A stretch of DNA of 17,162 nt from CAWHOW01 sp050013795 (GCA_050013795.1 JBEKEO010000050.1:1-17162), one strand, 5' to 3'. Counted from the first letter of the stretch, positions 6,768 through 15,646 are shown. A program made the numbers and translations. The notes: generated by a model not told the origin, from the sequence alone.

Positions 6768-6841
6768 TCGGGGCGAGAAGACTCGAACTTCCGACCCCTT
6801 GCACCCCATGCAAGTACGCTAGCCAACTGCGCCACGCCCCG
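6768..6841 (-). tRNA. tRNA-Pro (anticodon GGG)
   Basis: The minus strand folds into a 74-base cloverleaf without encoded CCA. The acceptor stem is CGGGGCG/CGCCCCG with discriminator A (6768). The D arm is GCGC/GCGT around AGTTGGCTA. The anticodon stem CTTGC/GCAAG encloses the loop ATGGGGT, so the anticodon is GGG (6807-6805), with the G37 typical of proline tRNAs. The T arm contains TTCGAGT. It reads proline codons CCC and CCU. A -7 box (TATATTTG, 6863-6870) lies upstream and a terminator directly downstream, so it is a single-gene unit. Confidence 0.95.
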
Positions 6842-6862
6842 AATTAACTCTGAAAATTAATG

Positions 6863-6870
6863 CAAATATA
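6863..6870 (-). promoter_or_regulatory. -7 promoter box for tRNA-Pro
   Basis: The minus strand reads TATATTTG, an exact TAnnTTTG match 22 bases before the tRNA 5' end. A TTTG at 6894-6897 could be the -33 element, at a slightly long 23-base spacing. Confidence 0.5.
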
Positions 6871-6978
6871 AAACAAAATGTAGATTGCATTCACAAAAAT
6901 TCTTTTATTTTGCTTTGGTATATAAAGATAAAAGTATTTGATATTAGCGATTTTAAATTTCTTTGCCAATAAGATCTT

Positions 6979-9357
6979 ATGAAAGAGAATGTGATATTGA
7001 AAAAGATACTTTTAGTTTTTATAAGCGCTTTCCTGTGCTGTATTACATGCTATTCACAGCAAACAGCAAAATATACCATAAGCGGGTATGTTAAAGATGC
7101 ATCTTCGGGCGAATATTTAATGGGTGCAAATGTGTATGTGAAAGAAACTATGAAAGGTACACAAACCAATCAATATGGCTATTTCTCACTTACTATTGAA
7201 AAAGGAACATATACTTTTATTGTTTCTTATATAGGATATAATAATGATACGGATAAGATTAACCTTAATCAAAATCTGAAGATCAATACTACATTGCAGG
7301 AAAAGGTGATTACAAAAAAAGAATTAGTGATTACAGGTGAGAAAGATGATAAAAATACTTCAAGTATTGATATGGGCAAAGTGCAAATGGATGTGGAGAA
7401 GATAAAGACACTCCCTGCATTTATGGGCGAGGTGGATGTGATGAAAACAATACAGCTTACTCCCGGTGTGCAGAATGCCGGTGAAGGAAACAGCAGTTTT
7501 TATGTGAGGGGAGGGGGACCTGATCAAAACCTTATCCTTCTTGATGAAGCGATTGTTTATAATGCATCGCACCTGTTTGGATTTTTTTCGGTATTTAATT
7601 CTGATGCAGTTAAAAACATTGACCTGACAAAAGCAGGAATGCCTGCTAATTATGGAGGCCGTTTGGCTTCTGTCCTGGATATTTCAATGAAAGAAGGGAA
7701 CAGTAAAAAACTTCAGGTGGATGGCGGAATAGGTTTGATTGCTTCAAGATTAACTATACAGGGACCTGTTAAGCATGATACAAGTTCTTTTATTATTTCA
7801 GCGAGGAGAACCTATATTGATCTTCTTGTCAAACCATTTGTGAAGAAATCTTCACCTTTCTATGGAACGGGGTATTATTTTTATGATTTAAATGGAAAAG
7901 TGAACTACAGGATATCAGACAAAGACAGAATATTTTTAAGCGGTTACCTTGGTCGCGATATCTTTGCACTGAATGACCAGAATGAAAGTTTTACAAACAC
8001 TATTTCATGGGGAAATTCCACGGTATCTTTCAGGTGGAATCATGTTTTCGGGCCTAAGCTTTTTTCAAATACTTCTTTAATTTTCAGCAATTATAAATCT
8101 TTATTTGATGCAAATCAGAGTGGATATGAAATAAAACTTATTTCAGGTATTACTGATTACAATGCCAAAGCCGATTTTACTTTATTCCCCAATTCGAAAA
8201 ATACAGGGAAGTTCGGGGCTACATACACATTCCATATATTTTCACCGGATAATGCAACAGCCAAAACCAACGGTGTTTGTCTTGATTTAGGCAACCCGGT
8301 AAAATTATATTCAAATGATGTTGCCGTTTATGTGAATGATGAATATGACTTAAGCAATAAAATAAAAATAGATGCAGGCGCTCGATATACTTTTTTTGAA
8401 CCTATTGGTCCTTTTGACCGTTATATTGAGAATGCATTAGGAGTGATTTCAGATACCATTCATTATGGGAAGTTTCAAAAGATTACAGCATATAACCATA
8501 TTGAACCAAGGTTAAGTATTCGCTACGAATTGAATAAATTATCATCGGTCAAAGCCTCTTTTACCCAGAACTATCAATATATTCATCTTGCTTCAGTATC
8601 GGATATTTCTTTACCTATTGATGTGTGGGTGCCAAGTACAGAGATTGTACAACCTCAATTCGGCACACAGTATTCGCTGGGGTATTTCAGGAATTTCAAA
8701 AACAATGAATTCGAAACTTCAGTGGAAGTTTATTATAAAGATATGGAAAACCAGATTGAATTCAAAGAAGGTGCCGAACCGGAAGATAATGTGAACAACA
8801 ACATAGATAATAATTTTACTTTTGGCAGGGGATGGTCATATGGAGCGGAATTCTTTATCAATAAGAAAACAGGAAAGTGGACGGGATGGATTGGCTATAC
8901 CTTATCATGGACACAAATGAAATTTCCCGATATAAATCTTGGTCAAACATTTTGGGCTAAATATGACAGAAGGAATGATATTTCGCTTATCCTTTCGTTC
9001 GAGCTTAACAGCAAATGGACATTCTCAGCTATCTTTGTTTATGCAACAGGGAATGCCATGACTCTTCCCGTTGCCAGATATTTTCTTGAAGGAAATATAA
9101 TAGATGAATATGGGACAATAAATTCATTCAGAATGCCGCCTTACGATAGGATGGATATTTCCGCAACTTACACAAGAAACAAGAACAAGAAATTCCATTC
9201 GAGCTGGAACTTCTCTATTTACAATGTTTACGACAGGTATAATCCATATTATATTTATTTCCCAACTACAGAACAGGGAGAAACAATAATAACGCAGGCA
9301 AAACAAGTTTCGCTTTTCCCGATATTGCCTTCGATAACGTGGAATTTTAAATTTTAG
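6979..9357 (+). CDS. TonB-dependent outer-membrane receptor with carboxypeptidase-like N-domain
   Basis: This is a 792-residue active-transport barrel. Residues 1-27 are a signal peptide (cleavage near YSQ). Residues 32-118 form a CarboxypepD_reg-like beta sandwich (I-S-G-Y-V-K-D-A-S-S-G-E, then G-Y-F-S-L-T-I and I-V-S-Y-I-G-Y). The plug covers about 140-245, with Q-L-T-P-G-V-Q, Y-V-R-G-G-G-P-D-Q-N-L-I-L-L-D and the ending Y-G-G-R-L-A-S-V-L-D-I. A 22-strand barrel would fill the rest and ends W-N-F-K-F with terminal Phe. Substrate is unknown. There is no SusD-type partner, so a glycan locus is unlikely; a DUF4249 lipoprotein follows nine bases after the stop. A weak promoter candidate is TTTG (6937-6940) and TTTCTTTG (6958-6965, one mismatch), though it would leave a very short leader. 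The first of a three-gene run. Confidence 0.92.
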   Translation: MKENVILKKILLVFISAFLCCITCYSQQTAKYTISGYVKDASSGEYLMGANVYVKETMKGTQTNQYGYFSLTIEKGTYTFIVSYIGYNNDTDKINLNQNLKINTTLQEKVITKKELVITGEKDDKNTSSIDMGKVQMDVEKIKTLPAFMGEVDVMKTIQLTPGVQNAGEGNSSFYVRGGGPDQNLILLDEAIVYNASHLFGFFSVFNSDAVKNIDLTKAGMPANYGGRLASVLDISMKEGNSKKLQVDGGIGLIASRLTIQGPVKHDTSSFIISARRTYIDLLVKPFVKKSSPFYGTGYYFYDLNGKVNYRISDKDRIFLSGYLGRDIFALNDQNESFTNTISWGNSTVSFRWNHVFGPKLFSNTSLIFSNYKSLFDANQSGYEIKLISGITDYNAKADFTLFPNSKNTGKFGATYTFHIFSPDNATAKTNGVCLDLGNPVKLYSNDVAVYVNDEYDLSNKIKIDAGARYTFFEPIGPFDRYIENALGVISDTIHYGKFQKITAYNHIEPRLSIRYELNKLSSVKASFTQNYQYIHLASVSDISLPIDVWVPSTEIVQPQFGTQYSLGYFRNFKNNEFETSVEVYYKDMENQIEFKEGAEPEDNVNNNIDNNFTFGRGWSYGAEFFINKKTGKWTGWIGYTLSWTQMKFPDINLGQTFWAKYDRRNDISLILSFELNSKWTFSAIFVYATGNAMTLPVARYFLEGNIIDEYGTINSFRMPPYDRMDISATYTRNKNKKFHSSWNFSIYNVYDRYNPYYIYFPTTEQGETIITQAKQVSLFPILPSITWNFKF

Positions 9358-9366
9358 TAAGTTAAC

Positions 9367-10242
9367 ATGAGTAAAAAAATATTATCATTATTAATTACAG
9401 CAGGATTATTTGTCATTGTTATGTTGTATTCATGCGAAAAAGATATTAAAATAAATATTCCTAATGCACCAACAAAAATAGTTGTTGAGGCATGGATAGA
9501 CCTGAATGATTATCCAATTGTTTTGTTAACAAAAAGCCTTCCTTTCTTTGGCACTATTGATTCGGCAATGCTGGCAAGCCTCATCATACAGGATGCCACC
9601 GTTGTTGTTTCGGATGGCTTTTCTACTGACACACTGGCTAAAATATTTGACCCTAATTATTTACCCTATATACAATACAAGGGAACGAAAATAAAAGGGG
9701 TTGCAGGAAGAATATATTCGCTTACAGTTAAAGATGAAGGTCAAACATTAACTGCTACTACAACCATACCTCCACCCATTCCGCTTGACAGCGCATGGTT
9801 TAAAGTTCAACCCAGCATGGACAGCCTTGGTTATGTTTGGGCTACGTTTACCGACCCTCCACAGCCTGGAAATTATTACAGAATATTTACAAAGCGATTA
9901 TCGATAGATAAAATTTTTATTCCTGAATTGGGCTCTGTTTATGAAGACAGGTTTTTTAACGGTCAAACACTTACCTTCTCTATATTGAGGGGACCTTCAT
10001 CCAATATTTCTCCTACCAGCGATCCGGAAGCGACCTACTATAAAAAAGGTGAAACTATTATTATAAAAACCTGCACTATTGACCAGGTTCAATATAATTT
10101 CTGGCGAAGCGCCGAAAATGAAGTTTATGGTGGAGGTAATCCTTTTGTAAACCCTTCGCAAATACCTACGAATATAAATGGAGGTGGACTTGGCGTTTGG
10201 GGCGGATATGGATGTTCTTTTGATACAGTTATTGCAAAATAA
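9367..10242 (+). CDS. DUF4249-family outer-membrane lipoprotein
   Basis: This 291-residue protein has a lipoprotein signal: hydrophobic residues 5-20, then L-Y-S-C, with Cys23 as the lipidation site. The acidic C-E-K-D that follows suits the Bacteroidota surface-export signal. The mature chain matches DUF4249: an early V-V-E-A-W-I-D strand, L-x-x-D-A-T-V-V-V-S-D-G, Y-S-L-T-V-K-D-E-G with T-T-T-I-P-P-P-I-P-L-D-S, and the closing N-P-x-x-I-P-T-N-I-N-G-G-G-L-G-V-W-G-G-Y. DUF4249 proteins habitually sit next to TonB-dependent receptors and probably work at the outer membrane with them; no activity is proven. It is nine bases after the receptor and 21 before trxB, so all three are probably cotranscribed. 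Confidence 0.85.
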   Translation: MSKKILSLLITAGLFVIVMLYSCEKDIKINIPNAPTKIVVEAWIDLNDYPIVLLTKSLPFFGTIDSAMLASLIIQDATVVVSDGFSTDTLAKIFDPNYLPYIQYKGTKIKGVAGRIYSLTVKDEGQTLTATTTIPPPIPLDSAWFKVQPSMDSLGYVWATFTDPPQPGNYYRIFTKRLSIDKIFIPELGSVYEDRFFNGQTLTFSILRGPSSNISPTSDPEATYYKKGETIIIKTCTIDQVQYNFWRSAENEVYGGGNPFVNPSQIPTNINGGGLGVWGGYGCSFDTVIAK

Positions 10243-10263
10243 ATATTCTAGAAAATATATATA

Positions 10264-11214
10264 ATGAGCGCTAATACTGAAAAAACAAAATGCCTTATCA
10301 TTGGTTCTGGACCTGCAGGATATACCGCAGCCATATATGCTTCTAGGGCAGGACTTAAACCCATTGTTTACCAAGGAATGCAACCCGGAGGGCAGCTTAC
10401 CATCACTACCAATATAGATAATTTCCCGGGTTTCCCTGAAGGGATTAATGGACCTTTGCTGATGGAAAACATATGGAAACAGGCAATCCGTTTCGAAGCG
10501 GATATACGCTTTGGGAGTATAGCTGAAGTCGATTTTTCAAAAAGACCTTTTACCCTGAAGGATGATGAAGGTAAAACAATACTTGCTGAAACTGTTATAA
10601 TAGCTACAGGTGCTTCAGCTATGTGGTTAGGGATTGAAAGCGAAACCAAGTTTGGTGGTTATGGTGTTTCGGCATGTGCCACCTGCGATGGTTTCTTTTT
10701 CAAAGGGAAAACTGTGGCAGTTGTAGGCGGAGGCGATACGGCTGCCGAGGAAGCCACTTATCTTGCCAACCTATGCAAAAAGGTTTACCTTATACATAGG
10801 CGTGACGAGCTGCGCGCTTCAAAAGCCATGCAGGATAAAGTTTTTTCCATTCCCAATATCGAAATGGTATGGAACAGTGTACCGATAGAAATTGTTGGCA
10901 AGGAAGAGGGCTTTATTAAAGCCGTGAATGGTGTTATTTTGAAAAACACTAAAACAAATGAAGAAGCAAAACTTGATATTGACGGGATTTTTATTGCGAT
11001 AGGGTATAAACCCAATTCTGAACTCTTTGCCGGAAAGCTTGAACTTCATCCTAACGGCTACATTAAAACCGAAAGCGGTTCAACCAGAACAAGTGTTACA
11101 GGGGTGTTTGCTGCAGGCGACATACAGGACCATTATTACCGCCAGGCTGTTACGGCTGCTGGTAGCGGTTGCATGGCTGCCATTGAAGCCGAAAGGTTTC
11201 TGTCGGCAATATAG
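10264..11214 (+). CDS. trxB: Thioredoxin reductase (NADPH)
   Basis: This 316-residue flavoenzyme reduces thioredoxin with NADPH and supplies cytoplasmic disulfide-reducing power. Visible motifs are the FAD-binding G-S-G-P-A-G at 14-19, the Q-P-G-G-Q-L FAD loop, and I-I-A-T-G-A-S. The redox pair is C138-A-T-C141-D, as in canonical bacterial TrxB. The NADPH-binding G-G-G-D-T-A-A-E-E-A lies at about 155-164, followed by the H-R-R-D-E-L-R-A binding basics. The C-terminal FAD motif G-V-F-A-A-G-D-I-Q-D and R-Q-A-V-T-A-A-G-S-G closes the fold. All catalytic residues are intact and the length is typical. The ATG at 10264 is 21 bases after the DUF4249 stop. The following intergenic region contains tandem-repeat hairpins. 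Confidence 0.96.
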   Translation: MSANTEKTKCLIIGSGPAGYTAAIYASRAGLKPIVYQGMQPGGQLTITTNIDNFPGFPEGINGPLLMENIWKQAIRFEADIRFGSIAEVDFSKRPFTLKDDEGKTILAETVIIATGASAMWLGIESETKFGGYGVSACATCDGFFFKGKTVAVVGGGDTAAEEATYLANLCKKVYLIHRRDELRASKAMQDKVFSIPNIEMVWNSVPIEIVGKEEGFIKAVNGVILKNTKTNEEAKLDIDGIFIAIGYKPNSELFAGKLELHPNGYIKTESGSTRTSVTGVFAAGDIQDHYYRQAVTAAGSGCMAAIEAERFLSAI

Positions 11215-11246
11215 TATCCTTGCCTTTTCAATTGAATAGTCTTTGC

Positions 11247-11299
11247 CAGAGGTGAAGTCATCTCTGCTATAGCTAACATCATCTCAGCTATATGGAAAC
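11247..11299. repeat. Near-perfect palindrome and 21-base tandem repeat behind trxB
   Basis: CAGAGGTGA-AG-TCATCTCTG (11247-11266) is a 20-base inverted repeat with one G/T wobble. From 11258 a 21-base unit is repeated in tandem (11258-11278 and 11279-11299); the first 14 bases, TCATCTC-T/A-GCTATA, match at 13 positions. The pair also creates TATAGCT (11268-11274) and AGCTATA (11286-11292), a 7-bp perfect stem. No T run follows, so it is not a standard terminator. Confidence 0.6.
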
Positions 11300-11451
11300 G
11301 ACTTTATTTGAGCTTTGTGCTTATAGCGCAATGCTTTGTAATCTTTGTGGTTAGCTTAAATAATGATTTAAGAACGGTTTAACAGTTTGATTAATAATAT
11401 AAGGTGCTTAAGTTTTCTGTAAACTATTTCAAATTATAAATTTAAAATATT

Positions 11452-11459
11452 TAAATTTG
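11452..11459 (+). promoter_or_regulatory. -7 promoter box for the T9SS cargo gene
   Basis: TAAATTTG is an exact TAnnTTTG match 22 bases before the ATG at 11481. A TTTC at 11427-11430, 21 bases upstream, resembles the -33 TTTG with one mismatch. Confidence 0.5.
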
Positions 11460-11480
11460 TAATCACCAAATCCAAAAACT

Positions 11481-12527
11481 ATGAAGAAAATACTATTTAC
11501 TTTAGTCCTTGCAGGAAGCATGTTATATGGCCGTGCCCAGATAACATTAACTCAAGCCGATGTTGCTTCTCCATTAACACAATTCATAATGTATAACGAT
11601 GACTCATTGCGTGCTTCTGCCGGTAATGCAGGAGCTTCACAAACTTGGGATTTCTCTTCAGCGCATAAGATCACAACAGATACGGTGCTTTTCACAAATC
11701 CGCTATGGACTTCGTATGCAACAAATTTTCCGGGTTCCAATTTATGCATAATAAAAAAAGATACAACTTCTACGTATTTTTATATGAATAATTGTCCAGA
11801 TAGTTTATCTGCTATTGGTTTTTCGGGTACTGAACAAGGTTCGTTTGCATTAATATATGTTAATCCTACGGAAAAAATAATGGCATTGCCTTCGACATAT
11901 AATACCGCATATACAAATAATAATGTGGAACAAACAACTTTTTATATGAGTTTAATTAGTGATTCCATTAAATATAAATCAGTATCAAAGGTTCAAAGCA
12001 TTATTGACGCTTATGGCAGTCTGAAGTTAGGAATTGGAACATATAGCTGTCTTCGTAAAAATGATTACACTATAGCCATTGACAGTGTGTGGATAAAGAT
12101 AGGAAGTAGCTGGATAGATGAAACAGCTTCTTATGGAAGCATTGATACAACAAGACAATATTCGTGGTGGACGAATCATGTTGGATATGAGTTGGCACAA
12201 ATGACAGTAAACCTAAAAACTGATTCAGCAACAAGCTTTACTTATCTTGGTGAAACTCCCGGACCCGGAGGTATTCGCGAAATAGCTGACAATTCTTTAT
12301 TTAATATATATCCTAATCCGGCAAAGGATGTGATCAATGTCTGCTCTGATTTACCTCTTAAAAATGCATCCATTGAACTTTATGATGTTGCTGGCTCTTT
12401 ACTATATTCATCTGTGCTTAATTCTGTGCAATCTGAAATTAGCATAGCGAATTTAGCCAATGGCGTATATTATATGAAAGTGAGGGCTGCAAACAGGGTA
12501 GAAGTAAAAAAGTTTGTGAGGGATTAG
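11481..12527 (+). CDS. Secreted protein with type IX secretion (T9SS) C-terminal domain
   Basis: This 348-residue protein has a signal peptide (residues 1-19, MKKILFTLVLAGSMLYGRA, cleavage near AQ). The middle, about residues 20-260, is a predicted mostly-beta chain with S-x-T-W-D-F-S near the start, a pattern common in Bacteroidota secreted proteins of unknown role. I recognise no catalytic motif. The last 75 residues are a type A T9SS sorting domain: L-F-N-I-Y-P-N-P-A-K-D-V-I-N-V, then S-I-E-L-Y-D-V-A-G, L-A-N-G-V-Y-Y-M-K-V and the final V-K-K-F-V-R-D. It should therefore cross the outer membrane by T9SS and be attached or released. It is a single-gene unit, convergent with the dehydrogenase gene. 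Confidence 0.85.
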   Translation: MKKILFTLVLAGSMLYGRAQITLTQADVASPLTQFIMYNDDSLRASAGNAGASQTWDFSSAHKITTDTVLFTNPLWTSYATNFPGSNLCIIKKDTTSTYFYMNNCPDSLSAIGFSGTEQGSFALIYVNPTEKIMALPSTYNTAYTNNNVEQTTFYMSLISDSIKYKSVSKVQSIIDAYGSLKLGIGTYSCLRKNDYTIAIDSVWIKIGSSWIDETASYGSIDTTRQYSWWTNHVGYELAQMTVNLKTDSATSFTYLGETPGPGGIREIADNSLFNIYPNPAKDVINVCSDLPLKNASIELYDVAGSLLYSSVLNSVQSEISIANLANGVYYMKVRAANRVEVKKFVRD

Positions 12528-12577
12528 GATAGTCGTCAGAGGACTGCCAGAATATATTCTAATTGCAGACAGGGAAC

Positions 12578-12597
12578 AGGTGTTTGTTGCACCTTTT
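12578..12597 (+). terminator. Possible weak terminator between convergent genes
   Basis: AGGTG (12578-12582) and CACCT (12590-12594) form a 5-bp stem around a 7-base loop, followed by TTT. The stem is short, and its T run overlaps the stop codon of the dehydrogenase gene on the other strand. Confidence 0.3.
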
Positions 12598-13381
12598 AAA
12601 TACGTTCTTTTTCCTGAACTTTTCTAACTACCAGTGTTACTAACTTTCTTGGAGAAAACCGAATTGACCCAACCATTAGTTTGTTCAAACAACCGGGGAT
12701 TGAAAGCAGTTTCCCTTTCATCATTCGTTTATAACCAAACAGAGCAACTTCATTTGAGGGTTTCGGTTTAAATATTTTGAATAGCTTTGAATTTTCGAGA
12801 GCAGCTGCTGAAACGAAACCTGTATCCGTTGGACCGGGACATAATGCGCTTATTGTAACACCTGTTCCTTTGATTTCGTTAGCTATCGCATAAGTAAACG
12901 AAAGAACAAAAGCTTTAGTAGCGTAATAAACAGACATTAGTGGTCCCGGTTGAAAAGCTGCTGTAGATGCAACATTCATAATCCTTCCATATCCAGATTT
13001 GATCATGGTAGGAAGAAATAAACGTGTGAGTTTTGTCAGGGCAAGGATATTAAGATTTATCATTTGCTCTTGCTTCTGCCAATTGCATTCTGCAAAAGCG
13101 CCGTAATCGCCGAAACCTGCATTGTTTATTAGAATATCAATAGTAATATCATCTTTCTTTAATTGTTCAAAAACTTTTGCTGGAGCATCGGGTAAAGAAA
13201 GATCAATAGCTATTATAAATACATTGATGTCATAATCTTTTTCAAAAGAAGTTTTAATTTCTTTCAGCTTATCTTCACTTCTTGCAATCAGTATAAGATT
13301 GTGTTTATCTTTTGCAAGAAGCTTTGCCAGTTCAAGACCAATACCGCCTGAAGCACCTGTGATAACTGCATAGTTTTTCAT
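12596..13381 (-). CDS. Short-chain dehydrogenase/reductase (SDR), YqjQ/DltE-like class
   Basis: This 261-residue enzyme is a classical SDR that uses NAD(P)H to oxidise or reduce an alcohol or ketone. It has the cofactor motif T8-G-A-S-G-G-I-G (8-15), D60 of the A-I-D-L strand and N86-N-A-G at the end of the fourth strand. The catalytic set is complete: N111 in I-N-L-N, S139 in N-V-A-S, Y152 and K156 in Y-Y-A-T-K. The P-G-P-T-D-T segment follows. The R-S-E-D-K-L after the second strand suggests NADP preference (inference). The substrate is unknown. The class includes broad-specificity lipid or sugar oxidoreductases. The ATG at 13381 is six bases after the purL stop, so it is probably cotranscribed with purL, though no metabolic link is evident. 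Confidence 0.92.
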   Translation of the reverse strand: MKNYAVITGASGGIGLELAKLLAKDKHNLILIARSEDKLKEIKTSFEKDYDINVFIIAIDLSLPDAPAKVFEQLKKDDITIDILINNAGFGDYGAFAECNWQKQEQMINLNILALTKLTRLFLPTMIKSGYGRIMNVASTAAFQPGPLMSVYYATKAFVLSFTYAIANEIKGTGVTISALCPGPTDTGFVSAAALENSKLFKIFKPKPSNEVALFGYKRMMKGKLLSIPGCLNKLMVGSIRFSPRKLVTLVVRKVQEKERI

Positions 13382-13387
13382 ACAGTA

Positions 13388-15622
13388 TTATGATTTCATT
13401 AAAGCAGGAATAACATTTTCATAAATCTTCTTAGCATCTTCCACCTTTCCAAAAGATACATCATCAATCAGCATTTCTTTACCTATCACTTCTCCAAGAA
13501 TAATCAGAGGGACTTTACTTTCTTCCATTACTTCAAGGAAATCGTCTTCATCCTTTTCGGTAACAGTAACAACAACCCTTCCCTGCGCTTCGCCAAACAG
13601 AAAAGCATCAAGACGTATTTCAGCATCAGTGATAATATCAAAGCCAAGGTTCCTGTGCATAGCCGATTCGAAAAGAGTTACAAAGAGACCGCCATCAGAA
13701 ACATCGTGAGCCGAGTTTATAAGTCTTTTCTTTATTAGGTTGAGAATCGTTTGGTGCAATTTATATTCTTCTTCTAAGTTAAAATAAGGAGGTGGTGAAA
13801 GTTTTACTTTATGCCATGCATAAAGATATTCAGAACAGGAAATATCATTATGTGATCTCCCAAGTAAGTATATCTTATCATGCTGCTGCTTAAAGTCCAT
13901 TGTCATTTGCAACTTTTTGTTAGGAAGTATTCCCAACATTCCAATAACAGGTGTAGGGAAAACAGGTTCTACATGGTTTTCCATCGCTGTCTGATTGTAG
14001 AAGCTGACATTACCTCCTGTAACTGGAGTTTTAAATTTCAGGCACGCATTACTCATTCCTTTTATAGCTCCAACAAATTGCCAGTAAACTTCAGGATGAT
14101 ATGGATTGCCGAAATTAAGGCAATTGGTAATAGCAGAGGGTTCGCCGCCTGCACAAACGATATTACGAGCGGCTTCTGAAACAGCTATCGCACAACCAAT
14201 CTCCGGATCTGCATGTACATAACGTGAATTGCAATCGGTAGTAAGAACGATGGCTTTATTAGTTCCTTTTATGTTCACCACAGCTGCATCCGACACCGAA
14301 TTAGTGGTCATATTCTTTGTGCCAACCATAGTGTCATATTGTTCCGTAACCCATTTCTTAGAAGCAATAGATGGCAGTTTCAAAAGGAAATAAGCAATTT
14401 CTTTTAAGTTGTTTGGCTCTTTAACATCATCAATATTAAATTTCTTTGTCTGAGCATAATAGGCAGGCTCTTTATATTCGCGGATATAAACAGGAGCCCC
14501 TCCACCAAGAACGAGTGATTCAGCAGGAACATCAGCAACGAGTTCACCATGCCAATGAAATTTTAATCGTTCGCCTTTGGTAACCTCCCCAATCTGCACA
14601 CAATTCAGATCCCATTTATCAAACACATCCTTAACATCTTTCTCTCTACCCTTTTCAACAATTACAAGCATACGCTCCTGCGATTCGGAAAGAAGTATTT
14701 CCCAAGGTTCCATTTCGGTCTGTCGTAATGGAACTTTATCAAGCCAGATGATCATTCCATGCTCACCTTTGGCTGACATTTCGGAAGTTGAACAAATAAT
14801 ACCTGCTGCTCCCATATCCTGCATACCCACTACAGCGCCCGTTTTAATGACTTCAAGAGAAGCTTCAAGCAAAAGTTTTTCCTGAAATGGATCGCCAACC
14901 TGCACAGAAGGAAGCTTTTCAGAAGTAGTTTCAGATATATCTTCTGATGCAAAGGTTGCTCCATGTATGCCATCTTTGCCTGTGCTTGAACCAACAATAA
15001 AAACAGGGTTTCCGGCACCTTTGGAAGTAGCAGAAACAACCCCACCTTCTTTAACTATCCCCACAGACATGGCGTTTACCAATGGGTTTACATTATAGCA
15101 ATCATCAAAATAAACTTCGCCGCCAACTACAGGAACACCGAAAGCATTACCATAATCGCCAATTCCTTTAACAACACCTTTTAGCAACCATTTTGTTTTC
15201 TCTAAATCAATATTACCGAAACGAAGCGAATTTAACTGTGCAATTGGCCTGGCACCCATAGTGAAAATATCACGGTTGATGCCGCCTACTCCTGTAGCTG
15301 CTCCTTGGTAAGGCTCAATGGCAGAAGGATGATTATGTGATTCAATTTTAAAACAACAACCTATACCATCACCAATATCAACTAATCCGGCGTTTTCTTC
15401 TCCTGCTTTTGCAAGCATGTGAGGACCATCCTTTGGCAATGTTTTAAGCCAGTGAATAGAGTTCTTATAAGAACAATGTTCCGACCACATTACTGAATAC
15501 AAACTAAGCTCTGTGAAATTAGGATTGCGCCCCAATACCTTCTTTATTTTTTCATACTCTTCGGGTAATAATCCAAGCTTCTTTGCCGCTTCGGGTGTGG
15601 CTTCTATAGTTTTGTGTACCAT
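13388..15622 (-). CDS. purL: Phosphoribosylformylglycinamidine synthase subunit PurL (short form)
   Basis: The 744-residue enzyme performs step four of purine synthesis: FGAR plus ATP and ammonia gives FGAM. This is the short form, which needs separate PurQ (glutaminase) and PurS. Neither is in the window. Key features are M-W-S-E-H-C-S-Y-K-N near residues 45-54, with the catalytic His49. H-N-H-P-S-A-I-E-P-Y-Q-G-A-A-T-G-V-G-G is the metal and nucleotide loop. G-M-Q-D-M-G-A-A-G and N-A-V-S-V/T-G-G-N-V-S-F-Y-N type segments occur in the two halves. H-D-V-S-D-G-G-L near the C-terminus is typical. The frame extends 9 codons upstream to a TTG at 15649, but that lies within a -7 box (15647-15654), so ATG 15622 (MVHKT) is preferred. 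First gene of a two-gene unit. Confidence 0.95.
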   Translation of the reverse strand: MVHKTIEATPEAAKKLGLLPEEYEKIKKVLGRNPNFTELSLYSVMWSEHCSYKNSIHWLKTLPKDGPHMLAKAGEENAGLVDIGDGIGCCFKIESHNHPSAIEPYQGAATGVGGINRDIFTMGARPIAQLNSLRFGNIDLEKTKWLLKGVVKGIGDYGNAFGVPVVGGEVYFDDCYNVNPLVNAMSVGIVKEGGVVSATSKGAGNPVFIVGSSTGKDGIHGATFASEDISETTSEKLPSVQVGDPFQEKLLLEASLEVIKTGAVVGMQDMGAAGIICSTSEMSAKGEHGMIIWLDKVPLRQTEMEPWEILLSESQERMLVIVEKGREKDVKDVFDKWDLNCVQIGEVTKGERLKFHWHGELVADVPAESLVLGGGAPVYIREYKEPAYYAQTKKFNIDDVKEPNNLKEIAYFLLKLPSIASKKWVTEQYDTMVGTKNMTTNSVSDAAVVNIKGTNKAIVLTTDCNSRYVHADPEIGCAIAVSEAARNIVCAGGEPSAITNCLNFGNPYHPEVYWQFVGAIKGMSNACLKFKTPVTGGNVSFYNQTAMENHVEPVFPTPVIGMLGILPNKKLQMTMDFKQQHDKIYLLGRSHNDISCSEYLYAWHKVKLSPPPYFNLEEEYKLHQTILNLIKKRLINSAHDVSDGGLFVTLFESAMHRNLGFDIITDAEIRLDAFLFGEAQGRVVVTVTEKDEDDFLEVMEESKVPLIILGEVIGKEMLIDDVSFGKVEDAKKIYENVIPALMKS

Positions 15623-15646
15623 GAATAGTAACGTTAATTTAATGAA

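Noticed and set aside
6622..6822. 66-codon plus-strand frame ending in a Gly-Glu-Lys-Thr-Arg-Thr-Ser-Asp-like peptide
   Set aside because: It runs antisense through tRNA-Pro and its terminator; this peptide is a well-known false product of tRNA regions.
9997..10383. 128-codon minus-strand frame
   Set aside because: Antisense to the end of the DUF4249 gene and the start of trxB, both of which have strong family motifs.
13880..14179. 99-codon plus-strand frame
   Set aside because: Lies wholly inside purL on the opposite strand.
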